Below, piece after piece: positions 44,246 to 51,956 of a DNA stretch of 64,000 nucleotides (positions are counted from its first letter, which is position 1; each line of letters begins with the position of its first letter). Source of the stretch: JAVVVD01 sp036652795. GTDB lineage: Bacteria > Bacillota > Clostridia > Christensenellales > CAG-138. The notes below the pieces were generated by a model, which worked only from the letters and a program-made list of their open reading frames with translations, had not been told where the DNA came from and made no database searches. The stretch covers positions 124,001-188,000 of the forward strand of contig JAVVVD010000002.1 of the NCBI GenBank assembly GCA_036652795.1. The letters are read 5' to 3'. A program made the position numbers and the translations under genes.

Positions 44246-44566
44246 ATGGACAAGGTACTCTTATCTCCACCCATCGTGTTCGCTTTGCTGCTTATATTCC
44301 TGTTGCTTTGCTCCGGACGGCTTTCGCGCTATTCCCGCCAGTTGCCACCAAGGGAGCATGAAACTGATGCCTACGCCTGTGGTCAGCGCGGCGTTAAAAA
44401 CTACATCAGCCCCGATTACAGCCAATTTTTCCCGTTCGCGTTCTTCTTTACCATCATGCACGTGCTTGTGCTTGCGGTAGCAACAGCGCCTGCGGATGCG
44501 CTGCTGCTGCCAAGCGTGTTTATTGCCGTTGCCCTGTTCCTGGTTGTTATAATATTTAAGAGGTGA
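44246..44566 (+). CDS. NuoA-like membrane subunit of the hydrogenase
   Basis: A 106-residue protein with three hydrophobic segments and a loop, PREHETDAYACGQRGVKNY, between the first two. This loop corresponds in position to the NuoA segment with its conserved Glu/Cys before the second helix (compare YECG-type motifs). FFFTIMHVLVLAV would be the second helix. The resemblance is moderate, but size, topology and position before the NuoB-like gene agree with NuoA. It is the subunit usually absent from simpler group 4 hydrogenases. Confidence 0.65.
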   Translation: MDKVLLSPPIVFALLLIFLLLCSGRLSRYSRQLPPREHETDAYACGQRGVKNYISPDYSQFFPFAFFFTIMHVLVLAVATAPADALLLPSVFIAVALFLVVIIFKR

Positions 44567-44571
44567 TTAAA

Positions 44572-45033
44572 TTGAAACTCTTGCAGAAAGCCATAAACTG
44601 GGGCGCAAGAAAATCCCCGTGGATAATCCACTTCAATGCCGGAGCGTGCAATGGCTGCGATATAGAAACAATAGACGCATTGACTCCGCGCTTCGACATG
44701 GAGCATATAGGCATTCTTCAACAGGGTAGCCCTCGCCATGCGGATATTTTGGTCTGCACGGGCGCGGTTACGCTGCAAACCAGGGATCGACTGCGCCAGA
44801 TATATGATCAGATGCCCGAGCCGAGATTCGTTATCGCGGTTGGCACATGCGCCTGCACAGGCGGCATATTTTCGGATTGCTATTGCGTAACCGGCGGCAT
44901 AGACACCACCATTCCGGTAGATGTTTATATACCCGGTTGTTCGGTCAGACCAGAGACAATAATAAGCGCGGTAGAAAAGTTGTTAGCCACGCTTGAATCC
45001 AAGAAAAAAGGAGGACACAGCGATGAACGCTGA
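44572..45033 (+). CDS. [NiFe]-hydrogenase small subunit (NuoB-like)
   Basis: A 153-residue subunit that carries the proximal [4Fe-4S] cluster. The four ligands are visible: CNGC in FNAGACNGCDIET, Cys in GTCACTGG, and Cys in PGCSVRPE. The TTG at 44572 is favoured because AGAGGTGA stands 6 bases before it; a GTG at 44563 has none. The N-terminal extension is short, as in group 4 enzymes, with no Tat signal, so the active site faces the cytoplasm. Confidence 0.95.
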   Translation: MKLLQKAINWGARKSPWIIHFNAGACNGCDIETIDALTPRFDMEHIGILQQGSPRHADILVCTGAVTLQTRDRLRQIYDQMPEPRFVIAVGTCACTGGIFSDCYCVTGGIDTTIPVDVYIPGCSVRPETIISAVEKLLATLESKKKGGHSDER

Positions 45034-45535
45034 ACAGATCGTTATTGACAGGTTTTGCGAACGCTTTCCTTTTTTAACGGATCGCATCTACATTACCAGG
45101 CCAAAACGCATATTTACAACCGCGCTAACACGCAATGAATTTGAGCAAATAGTTCGCTTTGCAAAGTATGAAGCCGGCTTTACGCGGATGCATAATCTTG
45201 TTGGAACGGATGATGGCGATGATATAGGCTTTTTATATATGCTTTCAAATGATGAGCACATCATGCTTACCCTGCGTGAAACAGCACCTAAGTCAGATCC
45301 GTGGGTAAACTCAATGGTGCAGCTGTTTCCATGCGTACTGTGGCATGAGCGCGAGCTTGTGGATCTGTTTGGCGCTGATGTTCGCGCTCTGCCGGACGGC
45401 CCTACATATCCGCTGCCGGACGGCTGGCCCAAGGGCAATTACCCCATGCGTAAGGATTGGGATGTTACCCGCTTCAACAAAGATACCATGACGTATACGC
45501 CCGCATCTGCCGATAAGGAGGCAACGGATGAGTAA
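45023..45535 (+). CDS. NuoC-like (30 kDa) subunit of the hydrogenase
   Basis: A 170-residue soluble subunit that ties the small and large subunits together. ATG at 45023 has AAAGGAGG (45007-45013) upstream and overlaps the small-subunit end by 11 bases. WHERELVDLFGADVRALPDG and GNYPMRKDW match the complex I 30-kDa family signature. Confidence 0.92.
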   Translation: MNAEQIVIDRFCERFPFLTDRIYITRPKRIFTTALTRNEFEQIVRFAKYEAGFTRMHNLVGTDDGDDIGFLYMLSNDEHIMLTLRETAPKSDPWVNSMVQLFPCVLWHERELVDLFGADVRALPDGPTYPLPDGWPKGNYPMRKDWDVTRFNKDTMTYTPASADKEATDE

Positions 45536-46751
45536 TAACCGTGTAACATTCCCTGTAGGGCCACAACATCCCGCGCTGAAGGAGCCTGGGTGCTTCACAA
45601 TAACCCTTGAAGGCGAAAAGGTTGTTAACGCCGTCATCGGCGTTGGCTATAACCACCGCGGGTTGGAAAAGATATGCGAAAGCCGCACATACGTGCAGGC
45701 GCTGTATGTGATCGAACGCGTATGCGGCATATGCTCCCATACCCACAGCATGGCGTTTTGCGCCGGTATAGAGGAGCTTGCTGGCGTTAGCGTGCCACGC
45801 CGTGCGGAGTATATACGAGTGATCGTAGCCGAGCTTGAGCGGCTGCACAGTCATCTGCTATGGCTTGGTGTGGCTGGGCATGAGATCGGTTTTGATACGC
45901 TGTTTATGTATACCTGGCGCGACAGAGAGCAGGTGTTAGACCTGCTTGCCGAGATTGGCGGCAACCGCGTTAATTACGGTGTAAATACCATAGGCGGCGT
46001 GCGCCGCGACCTTGACGCCATGCTGTTGCATGATATTCATACCATGACCGACACACTGGAAAACCAGGTAAAGTACTACCTTGATCTGGCACTTACCGAT
46101 TCCACACTTGCGGCACGGCTGCTTGGCGTTGGCATACTGGCACACGAAGATGCGCTCAAATTCGGCGTGGTCGGGCCCGTTGCAAGGGCTGCCGGCATAC
46201 CGGATGATATACGTGTATTAGAGCCATATTCCGCTTATGGTGAAATCCCGGTCAAGGCAATAGTTGACGATCATTGCGATGTTTTTGGCAGGACGCTTGT
46301 AAGAATCAATGAGCTTTTTGAAAGTATAAACATAATCCGTTTCTGCATAGATAACCTGCCCGACGGCCCCTTGAGCGTTAATATGCCCCGCCGCATACCC
46401 AAGGGCGAGGCCATAAGCCGCACGGAAGCCCCGCGCGGTGAGGACATTCACTATATTCGCTCCGATGGAACCGACAAACCGGACAGAGTGCGAGTGCGCG
46501 CGCCGTCCGAAGCCAACTGGCACGGTATGAAGCATATGCTTGAGGGCAACTATCTTGCGGATATGCCTGTGATTGTGGCAGCTATAGACCCATGCTACTC
46601 CTGCACGGATCGTGCTATCGTGCTAAACCACGATGGCGATGAAAATGCCGAGATAATGGATTGGAAGGCGCTGCGCTCATACAGTATAGGCTGGTATAAA
46701 GAGCGCGGTTTGGATGCTTCCTCCATACGCATCCGCAACTTAGAATTATAA
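45528..46751 (+). CDS. [NiFe]-hydrogenase large subunit, group 4 (NuoD-like)
   Basis: A 407-residue catalytic subunit. Both Ni-binding pairs are intact: Cys66/Cys69 in RVCGICSHTH, and Cys356/Cys359 in DPCYSCTDR. This shows a true hydrogenase rather than a quinone-reducing NuoD. GPQHPA and YNHRGLEKICESRTYVQ are shared with NuoD. A 45-residue C-terminal tail after Arg362 should be removed by the protease at 48064 once nickel is inserted. AAGGAGG lies upstream; it overlaps the NuoC-like gene by 8 bases. Confidence 0.97.
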   Translation: MSNNRVTFPVGPQHPALKEPGCFTITLEGEKVVNAVIGVGYNHRGLEKICESRTYVQALYVIERVCGICSHTHSMAFCAGIEELAGVSVPRRAEYIRVIVAELERLHSHLLWLGVAGHEIGFDTLFMYTWRDREQVLDLLAEIGGNRVNYGVNTIGGVRRDLDAMLLHDIHTMTDTLENQVKYYLDLALTDSTLAARLLGVGILAHEDALKFGVVGPVARAAGIPDDIRVLEPYSAYGEIPVKAIVDDHCDVFGRTLVRINELFESINIIRFCIDNLPDGPLSVNMPRRIPKGEAISRTEAPRGEDIHYIRSDGTDKPDRVRVRAPSEANWHGMKHMLEGNYLADMPVIVAAIDPCYSCTDRAIVLNHDGDENAEIMDWKALRSYSIGWYKERGLDASSIRIRNLEL

Positions 46752-46769
46752 AACGGGGGTAAAGCATTA

Positions 46770-47702
46770 ATGGCGTTGATTAAGATATTCATATTCCCCG
46801 GATTCCTTTTTCTTGCAATATACGGCTTGTGGATGGAATTCGTTGACAGAAAGGTTTATGCCCGGCTGCAAAACCGCATAGGACCGCCATGGTATCAGCC
46901 GCTGGCAGACTTTTTAAAACTGCTTGGCAAGGAAACCATAGTGCCATATGGCGCAAAGGGATGGAGACTGCGCATCTTCCCTGTTATCTCCCTTGCCTCC
47001 GTAGCCGCAGCGTTTATATACGTCCCCGTATGGGGTCTCACGCCGGCCAGTCACTTTGAGGGTGATTTGGTTATAGTGCTATATCTTAGCATGATACCCG
47101 CGCTGTGCGCCTTTCTTGCCGGCTGGTATTCTCGCAGCGTATATGCCACAATAGGCGCCACCCGCACGTTAACACAGTTGTTTTCATATGAGGTGCCTCT
47201 TTTTATCGCGTTGCTCTCGCCCGCATTGCTGGCACAAAGCTGGTCAATTACGGGAGTAGCCGAATTTTATTCGGTTCATCCGTTGCTCACACTAGTCAAT
47301 CTGCCTGCATTCTTTGTTACGCTTACCGCGGCGCAAGGCAAGCTTGAACGCGTGCCGTTTGATCAGTCCGAAGCTGAAACTGAAATCGTATCCGGCGTGT
47401 TTGTAGAATACAGCGGAAAGCTATATGCAATATTCCGCCTCTCCGCAAACTGCGAACTGGTACTGCTTGTGTCTATGATGTCCGCCGTGTTCCTGCCCTT
47501 CTTTACAGGGCTTGCCTGGTTGGATTTTATTCTTTATTTTGTAAAAACCGGATTCCTATTGATGATGCTTACGCTTATGCGCGCCACTATGGCAAGGCTA
47601 AGGATGGAACAGATGGTCAACTTCTGTTGGAAACTGGTTTCGCCAATAGCTTTGCTTCAAATGTTGCTTAATATTCTGATACGCGGAGGATTGCAGCTAT
47701 GA
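46770..47702 (+). CDS. NuoH-like membrane subunit of the hydrogenase (EchB/MbhM-like)
   Basis: A 310-residue membrane protein with about eight helices that anchors the soluble arm. VYARLQNRIGPPWYQPLADFLKLLGKETIVP and FDQSEAETEIVSGVFVEYSGKLYAIF are the conserved loops lining the site that holds quinone in complex I. It overlaps the next gene by four bases. Confidence 0.94.
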   Translation: MALIKIFIFPGFLFLAIYGLWMEFVDRKVYARLQNRIGPPWYQPLADFLKLLGKETIVPYGAKGWRLRIFPVISLASVAAAFIYVPVWGLTPASHFEGDLVIVLYLSMIPALCAFLAGWYSRSVYATIGATRTLTQLFSYEVPLFIALLSPALLAQSWSITGVAEFYSVHPLLTLVNLPAFFVTLTAAQGKLERVPFDQSEAETEIVSGVFVEYSGKLYAIFRLSANCELVLLVSMMSAVFLPFFTGLAWLDFILYFVKTGFLLMMLTLMRATMARLRMEQMVNFCWKLVSPIALLQMLLNILIRGGLQL

Positions 47703-48067
47703 CTAAGGGACCTGGACGGATTGCAGGCATGACGCTTAAAAATCTGTTTGCCAAACCCGCCACAATTGATTACACAAAGTATACCGATGGTGATATGCAT
47801 GTTGAAAAAAACTACCGCGGCAGAATTCTATATGACGCCGCCGACTGCATCAACTGCGGCCTTTGTATGCGCGACTGCCCCACAGGTGCGCTGTCGATTA
47901 TTAACGATGGCACAAAGGAAGCAAGACTCATGCGCGCAGAATTGGATTCTGGCCGCTGCATATTCTGCTGCCAGTGTGTGGATTCATGCCGAAGAGGCTG
48001 CTTGAGCGTCAGCCAGAATGTGGATCTATCCGTAATGGATAAAGCCGCGCTAAGGATCAAGCTGTGA
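47699..48067 (+). CDS. NuoI-like 2[4Fe-4S] ferredoxin subunit of the hydrogenase
   Basis: A 122-residue iron-sulfur protein. Two ferredoxin motifs are present, CINCGLCMRDCP and CIFCCQCVDSC, each with CxxCxxCxxxC spacing. It should carry electrons from soluble ferredoxin to the small subunit. No NuoE/F/G NADH module or formate dehydrogenase is encoded in the window, so ferredoxin is the likely donor. Confidence 0.94.
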   Translation: MTKGPGRIAGMTLKNLFAKPATIDYTKYTDGDMHVEKNYRGRILYDAADCINCGLCMRDCPTGALSIINDGTKEARLMRAELDSGRCIFCCQCVDSCRRGCLSVSQNVDLSVMDKAALRIKL

Positions 48068-48579
48068 GCGAAATACTTGACTATCTAAAACTGCATATCA
48101 GTCCCAATCAAAAAACTGCGATAATGGGCGTTGGTTCCGAGCTTCGCTGTGACGATGGCGCCGGCATGTTGCTTATTGATATGTTGCGTGAATCATGCAA
48201 CGATCCTTCTGTGCTTCTTATCGCCGCCTCTAGCGCACCGGAAAATTTTTGCGGTGTGATACGGCGTTTTGCACCGGACGTATTGTTTGTTGTTGACGCC
48301 GCCTATATGGGTATGCCTGTTGGCGCGCTTGCTCCTGTTGCTATCGATAATATCGGTGGCGTTTCGTTTTCAACACATATGCTGCCGCTGTCTTTTCTGC
48401 TGAGCTATCTTGCCGCTGAAACCGGCTGTGAAGTGCTGCCTATTGGCATACAGCCGCAAAGCACACAGCAGGGTATAGGAATATGCGATGAAGTGATCTC
48501 AGGCGTAAAAACCCTATTAAGCGGGTTTTGCGCCACGTTAGCGTATAGTGGCATATCAATCATACAGGAAGGCAAGTAA
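48064..48579 (+). CDS. Hydrogenase maturation protease (HycI/HyaD family)
   Basis: A 171-residue nickel-dependent endopeptidase starting at GTG 48064 (GTGA overlap with the preceding stop). IMGVGSELRCDDGAGMLLID and VDAAYMGMPVG hold the two acidic metal ligands, and STHMLPLSFL the His. It is expected to cut the large subunit after Arg362. It is the last gene of the hyp-hydrogenase run. Confidence 0.93.
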   Translation: MSEILDYLKLHISPNQKTAIMGVGSELRCDDGAGMLLIDMLRESCNDPSVLLIAASSAPENFCGVIRRFAPDVLFVVDAAYMGMPVGALAPVAIDNIGGVSFSTHMLPLSFLLSYLAAETGCEVLPIGIQPQSTQQGIGICDEVISGVKTLLSGFCATLAYSGISIIQEGK

Positions 48580-48649
48580 TAAACGAGCTAGTTATAACTT
48601 GCGCAAACCCCAAAACGCCATATTAGCATATAGACCTAATATATAATCG

Positions 48650-48684
48650 GAGGGGCTGATGTAAATCATTACACTCAGCCCCTC
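48650..48684. terminator. Bidirectional hairpin between hydrogenase and purine operons
   Basis: GAGGGGCTGATGTAA (48650-48664) pairs with the complementary stretch up to 48684 over 15 bases with one bulge. It lies between two converging operons and probably stops both, though T-runs are short. Confidence 0.65.
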
Positions 48685-48726
48685 GCCATTATTCTATCCT
48701 ATTGTGTTTTAATCCACCAGTTCACA

Positions 48727-49863
48727 TTATGGGATATCCCCAATTACGTTATCCACAAGGAAATCAATGTAGATCAAGTCCTTGTTGGAAAGCTCCTTGC
48801 CTTCCTCCACAACAACATTGCCCTTATTGTCACTTATTTCGCCGGCAAACACTTTGACTTCGCCACTCATGAGCTTTGCCTTAAGATCCTGCGCATCCTT
48901 AATTACGTCCTCTGGGATAATGTCCTTGTTAAAGTCTGCCACGCGCGCAGCGCCATCCGTAAAGCCGTAAATTATAGGATCGGTGCTCCAGGTACCCATA
49001 GCCACCCTGTTGATGATATCGGTGATTATGAGCGACCAATCAAACACGTGTGAAGTAAGTACGCTGTCCTTGCCAAATTCATACATATCGATGTACATAC
49101 CTGTGGTAAAAGCACCATGCTCACTACACGCCTGTGCTACTGACGCTGTAGAACCCATATAGCCCACGCTGTTGATGCCGGATTCAAGCAGGGTATTGGC
49201 AGCTTGCTTTTCCGTAGCCGGATCATACCAGCTATTTATCCAGATAACCTGAACCTTTGCACTTGCATTTGCGTATTTTGCACCCAGCGCAAATGAATCA
49301 AGGCAGCAAATCAAATCCGATGTAGGCATATTACCGATATAGCCAAGCTGATCACCCTTGGACATACGCGCCGCAACATACCCGCATATAAAGGATGCAG
49401 CCTGGTCGTTGATTGAATACATGGCGTAGTTTTCTGCACCCTCGACTGGGCATTCATAACCGCAGAAATAAACGTCGGGATATTTTTTTGCCGCGGCAGC
49501 AAGCTGATCAACATAGCCGGCAGAATGCGCCATAATAACCTTGCAGCCCTCTGAAACCAGCTGGTCGATCATATTATCCACATCTGCAGTTCCATCATAG
49601 ATGCTCTCCACCCAGATAACCTGCTCGTCTGTCAGCTTCAAATCCGCTTTAACCTTCTGCACGGATTCGTACAATGCACTTCCCCATCCGCCATCCTGCG
49701 CGGTGGTATTACTCATGATTCCGATCTTCATATCGCTGTAATCAGTGCCTTGTGCATCCGTTGCATCATCCGGAGTGGTCTGTGGTTTGCTGGCGCAACC
49801 ACCCATACATACAAGCATGGTAAGAGCGAGGATAAGTGCCAGAATTTTCTTCGTTTTGTTCAT
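48727..49863 (-). CDS. BMP family nucleoside-binding lipoprotein
   Basis: A 378-residue solute-binding lipoprotein of the PnrA/NupN (Bmp) group. The signal peptide ends in the lipobox VCMGGC (Cys22-23 region), followed by a short acidic linker. SNTTAQDGGWGSALYESVQKV and CGYVAARMSKGDQLGYIGNMP are typical of purine nucleoside receptors. AAAGGAG precedes ATG. It is the last gene of the operon, 60 bases after the permease, whereas in yufNOPQ-type operons the binding protein comes first. Confidence 0.93.
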   Translation of the reverse strand: MNKTKKILALILALTMLVCMGGCASKPQTTPDDATDAQGTDYSDMKIGIMSNTTAQDGGWGSALYESVQKVKADLKLTDEQVIWVESIYDGTADVDNMIDQLVSEGCKVIMAHSAGYVDQLAAAAKKYPDVYFCGYECPVEGAENYAMYSINDQAASFICGYVAARMSKGDQLGYIGNMPTSDLICCLDSFALGAKYANASAKVQVIWINSWYDPATEKQAANTLLESGINSVGYMGSTASVAQACSEHGAFTTGMYIDMYEFGKDSVLTSHVFDWSLIITDIINRVAMGTWSTDPIIYGFTDGAARVADFNKDIIPEDVIKDAQDLKAKLMSGEVKVFAGEISDNKGNVVVEEGKELSNKDLIYIDFLVDNVIGDIP

Positions 49864-49923
49864 TTTTTCTCCTTTTTAATAGTTGTAATCTTTATATTAA
49901 CATGATCGATTAGAACCATGCTA

Positions 49924-50850
49924 TTACCGTTCTTCCCTGTCGTAAAATTTGCCAAGCACAGCCGGCGCGGACGGACGTTTTGCACGAAAGCTGCCTGTGG
50001 AAATAATAAGCACAACAACCGTACATATATACGGCAACATGCTGATAAAAAAGCTTGGGATATTTACTCCAATCAGTTGCAGCCGCAAACCTATGGCAGA
50101 TACGCTGCCAAATAGGATGGCACCCAGAAATGCGTAGATCGGATTCCACGATGAGAATATTACCAGCGCGGCCGCAATCCAGCCTGCGCCTGCAGTAATC
50201 TGATCATACCATGACGGAGTGTAGGCAAGCGTTACATAGGCGCCGCCTAACGAAACTATAGCGCTGCCGATTATCACATATACATACCTCAGCAGGAATA
50301 CGTTTATTCCCGCCACATCAAGCGCCGCTGGATTTTCGCCAAGCGCCCGCAACTTTAATCCCGGACGGGTCTTATATAAAAACACCATTGCTAACGGCAC
50401 AAGTATATAGAGACAATAAATCAAAATATCCTGATTAAACAGCGCGGGGCCAAGAACTGGTATTTTGCTCAGCAGCGGCAACGGAATCTTTGAAAACGAT
50501 ATACCGGAGACGATGCCCGCATAGTCCTTGCCGATAAAGCCCGACATGCCCGTGCCAAGTATCACCATGGCCAGTCCACAGACGATTTGATTAGCCCTCA
50601 GCGTTATTGTAACCAGCGCGTAGAATAGTCCTAACAGTGCGCCTACGCCAAGCGCCGCAAGCACGCCAAGCAGCAACGATCCGGTTTTTACCACTGCGAT
50701 ATATCCTGTTACCGCGCCCATCAGCATAATTCCCTCCAGGCCCAGATTGATAACACCGCTGCGCTCTGAGATTACCTCGCCTATGCTCGCATACATTATC
50801 GCTCCTGATGAGGTGATGGCGGCACTTATAATTGATATCAACATATTCAT
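49924..50850 (-). CDS. Nucleoside ABC transporter permease (NupQ-like)
   Basis: A 308-residue permease with about eight to ten membrane segments. GEVISERSGVINLGLEGIMLMGA is the standard opening of this branched-chain-type permease subgroup. ALGENPAALDVAGINVFLLRYVYVIIG is the loop that contacts the ATPase. It starts 2 bases after the companion permease stop. Confidence 0.93.
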   Translation of the reverse strand: MNMLISIISAAITSSGAIMYASIGEVISERSGVINLGLEGIMLMGAVTGYIAVVKTGSLLLGVLAALGVGALLGLFYALVTITLRANQIVCGLAMVILGTGMSGFIGKDYAGIVSGISFSKIPLPLLSKIPVLGPALFNQDILIYCLYILVPLAMVFLYKTRPGLKLRALGENPAALDVAGINVFLLRYVYVIIGSAIVSLGGAYVTLAYTPSWYDQITAGAGWIAAALVIFSSWNPIYAFLGAILFGSVSAIGLRLQLIGVNIPSFFISMLPYICTVVVLIISTGSFRAKRPSAPAVLGKFYDREER

Positions 50851-50852
50851 CG

Positions 50853-51956
50853 TTATTCCGCCTCCGTTTTATGCACTTCATTCGATGTGCGAATAAGCAC
50901 AAGTCTGTTGCGTATAAAGATCTCTCCCGCCAGTACAAAGAATAAAATGCCGCCCTGTATCATAGTCACCACACGCGAGGAAACACCCATTATCTGCACA
51001 CTGTAGCCGCCCTGCGTAAGTCCGCCAAACAAAACCGCCACAACCAACACAAGGAATGGATTGAATTTGGCAAGATACGCAATTATGATTGCCGTATATC
51101 CGACGCCATTTGGTAGGTTTGGCTGCAATCGATACACCACGCCGCTTACATAGCTGGAGCCTGCCAAGCCTGCAAGGCCGCCTGATAGCAGCATTACTAG
51201 CATTATGTTTGCATTGATATTCATACCGGCATAGCGCGCAGCCTTTACATTCGTGCCTATAACGCGCATCTGGTAGCCGCGCACGGTAAATCTATAAAAC
51301 ATGTATATAAGCGCTGCGGCAATCACGGCGATTATTAAACCGATATGGATGCGCGTATCCCAGAGCGTAGGAAGCTGCGCATACTCCGGAAACACCTTGG
51401 TATACGGCATGTTAGAGCCGGAGGAATCCCGCCACGGTCCATAGCACCAGTAATCCACCCAATAAAGCGCGATATAGTTAAACATCAGCGTAACTATGGT
51501 TTCGTTAACACCCATAAATGCCCGCGGAGCAACCGCAAGCATACCCCATATAGCGCCGCCTATAAAACCTGCAATCATAATGGCCGGCAGCACCAGCGGC
51601 TTTGGTATCCATGGGCAAAATAACGCCACGGCGGTAGCGGCAAATGCGCCCATAGCATATTGCCCCTCTGCACCTATATTGTTTATCGACATTTTGAAGG
51701 CCATCGATACGCCCAAGCCGCATAGCATAAGAGGTATGCCCTGCAATACGCTTTCCGAAATGCTATACGCCGTGCCATATGCACCCTTTATAAGGCGCGC
51801 ATACACCTCCAGCGGATTAAAGCCTTGCAGGCCAATTATAACGGCACAGCACATAAACGCCGCCAATATACAAATTACCGGCACTGCCACACGAACAAGG
51901 ATGCTTACGCTATCGCGTTTTTCCAGCCGCAGCCCGATCCTTTGGCGTTCTATCAT
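50853..51956 (-). CDS. Nucleoside ABC transporter permease (NupP-like)
   Basis: A 367-residue permease with about ten membrane segments. SINNIGAEGQYAMGAFAAT and VIGTNVKAARYAGMNINANIML are the signature loops of the NupP/YufP group. Its start overlaps the ATPase stop by four bases. It pairs with the NupQ-like permease to form the channel. Confidence 0.93.
   Translation of the reverse strand: MIERQRIGLRLEKRDSVSILVRVAVPVICILAAFMCCAVIIGLQGFNPLEVYARLIKGAYGTAYSISESVLQGIPLMLCGLGVSMAFKMSINNIGAEGQYAMGAFAATAVALFCPWIPKPLVLPAIMIAGFIGGAIWGMLAVAPRAFMGVNETIVTLMFNYIALYWVDYWCYGPWRDSSGSNMPYTKVFPEYAQLPTLWDTRIHIGLIIAVIAAALIYMFYRFTVRGYQMRVIGTNVKAARYAGMNINANIMLVMLLSGGLAGLAGSSYVSGVVYRLQPNLPNGVGYTAIIIAYLAKFNPFLVLVVAVLFGGLTQGGYSVQIMGVSSRVVTMIQGGILFFVLAGEIFIRNRLVLIRTSNEVHKTEAE

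Noticed and set aside
45528..46751. Reading the cluster as a respiratory NADH:quinone oxidoreductase
   Set aside because: The D-like subunit has both hydrogenase CxxC pairs, hyp and protease genes are in the same run, and no NuoE, NuoF or NuoG is present.
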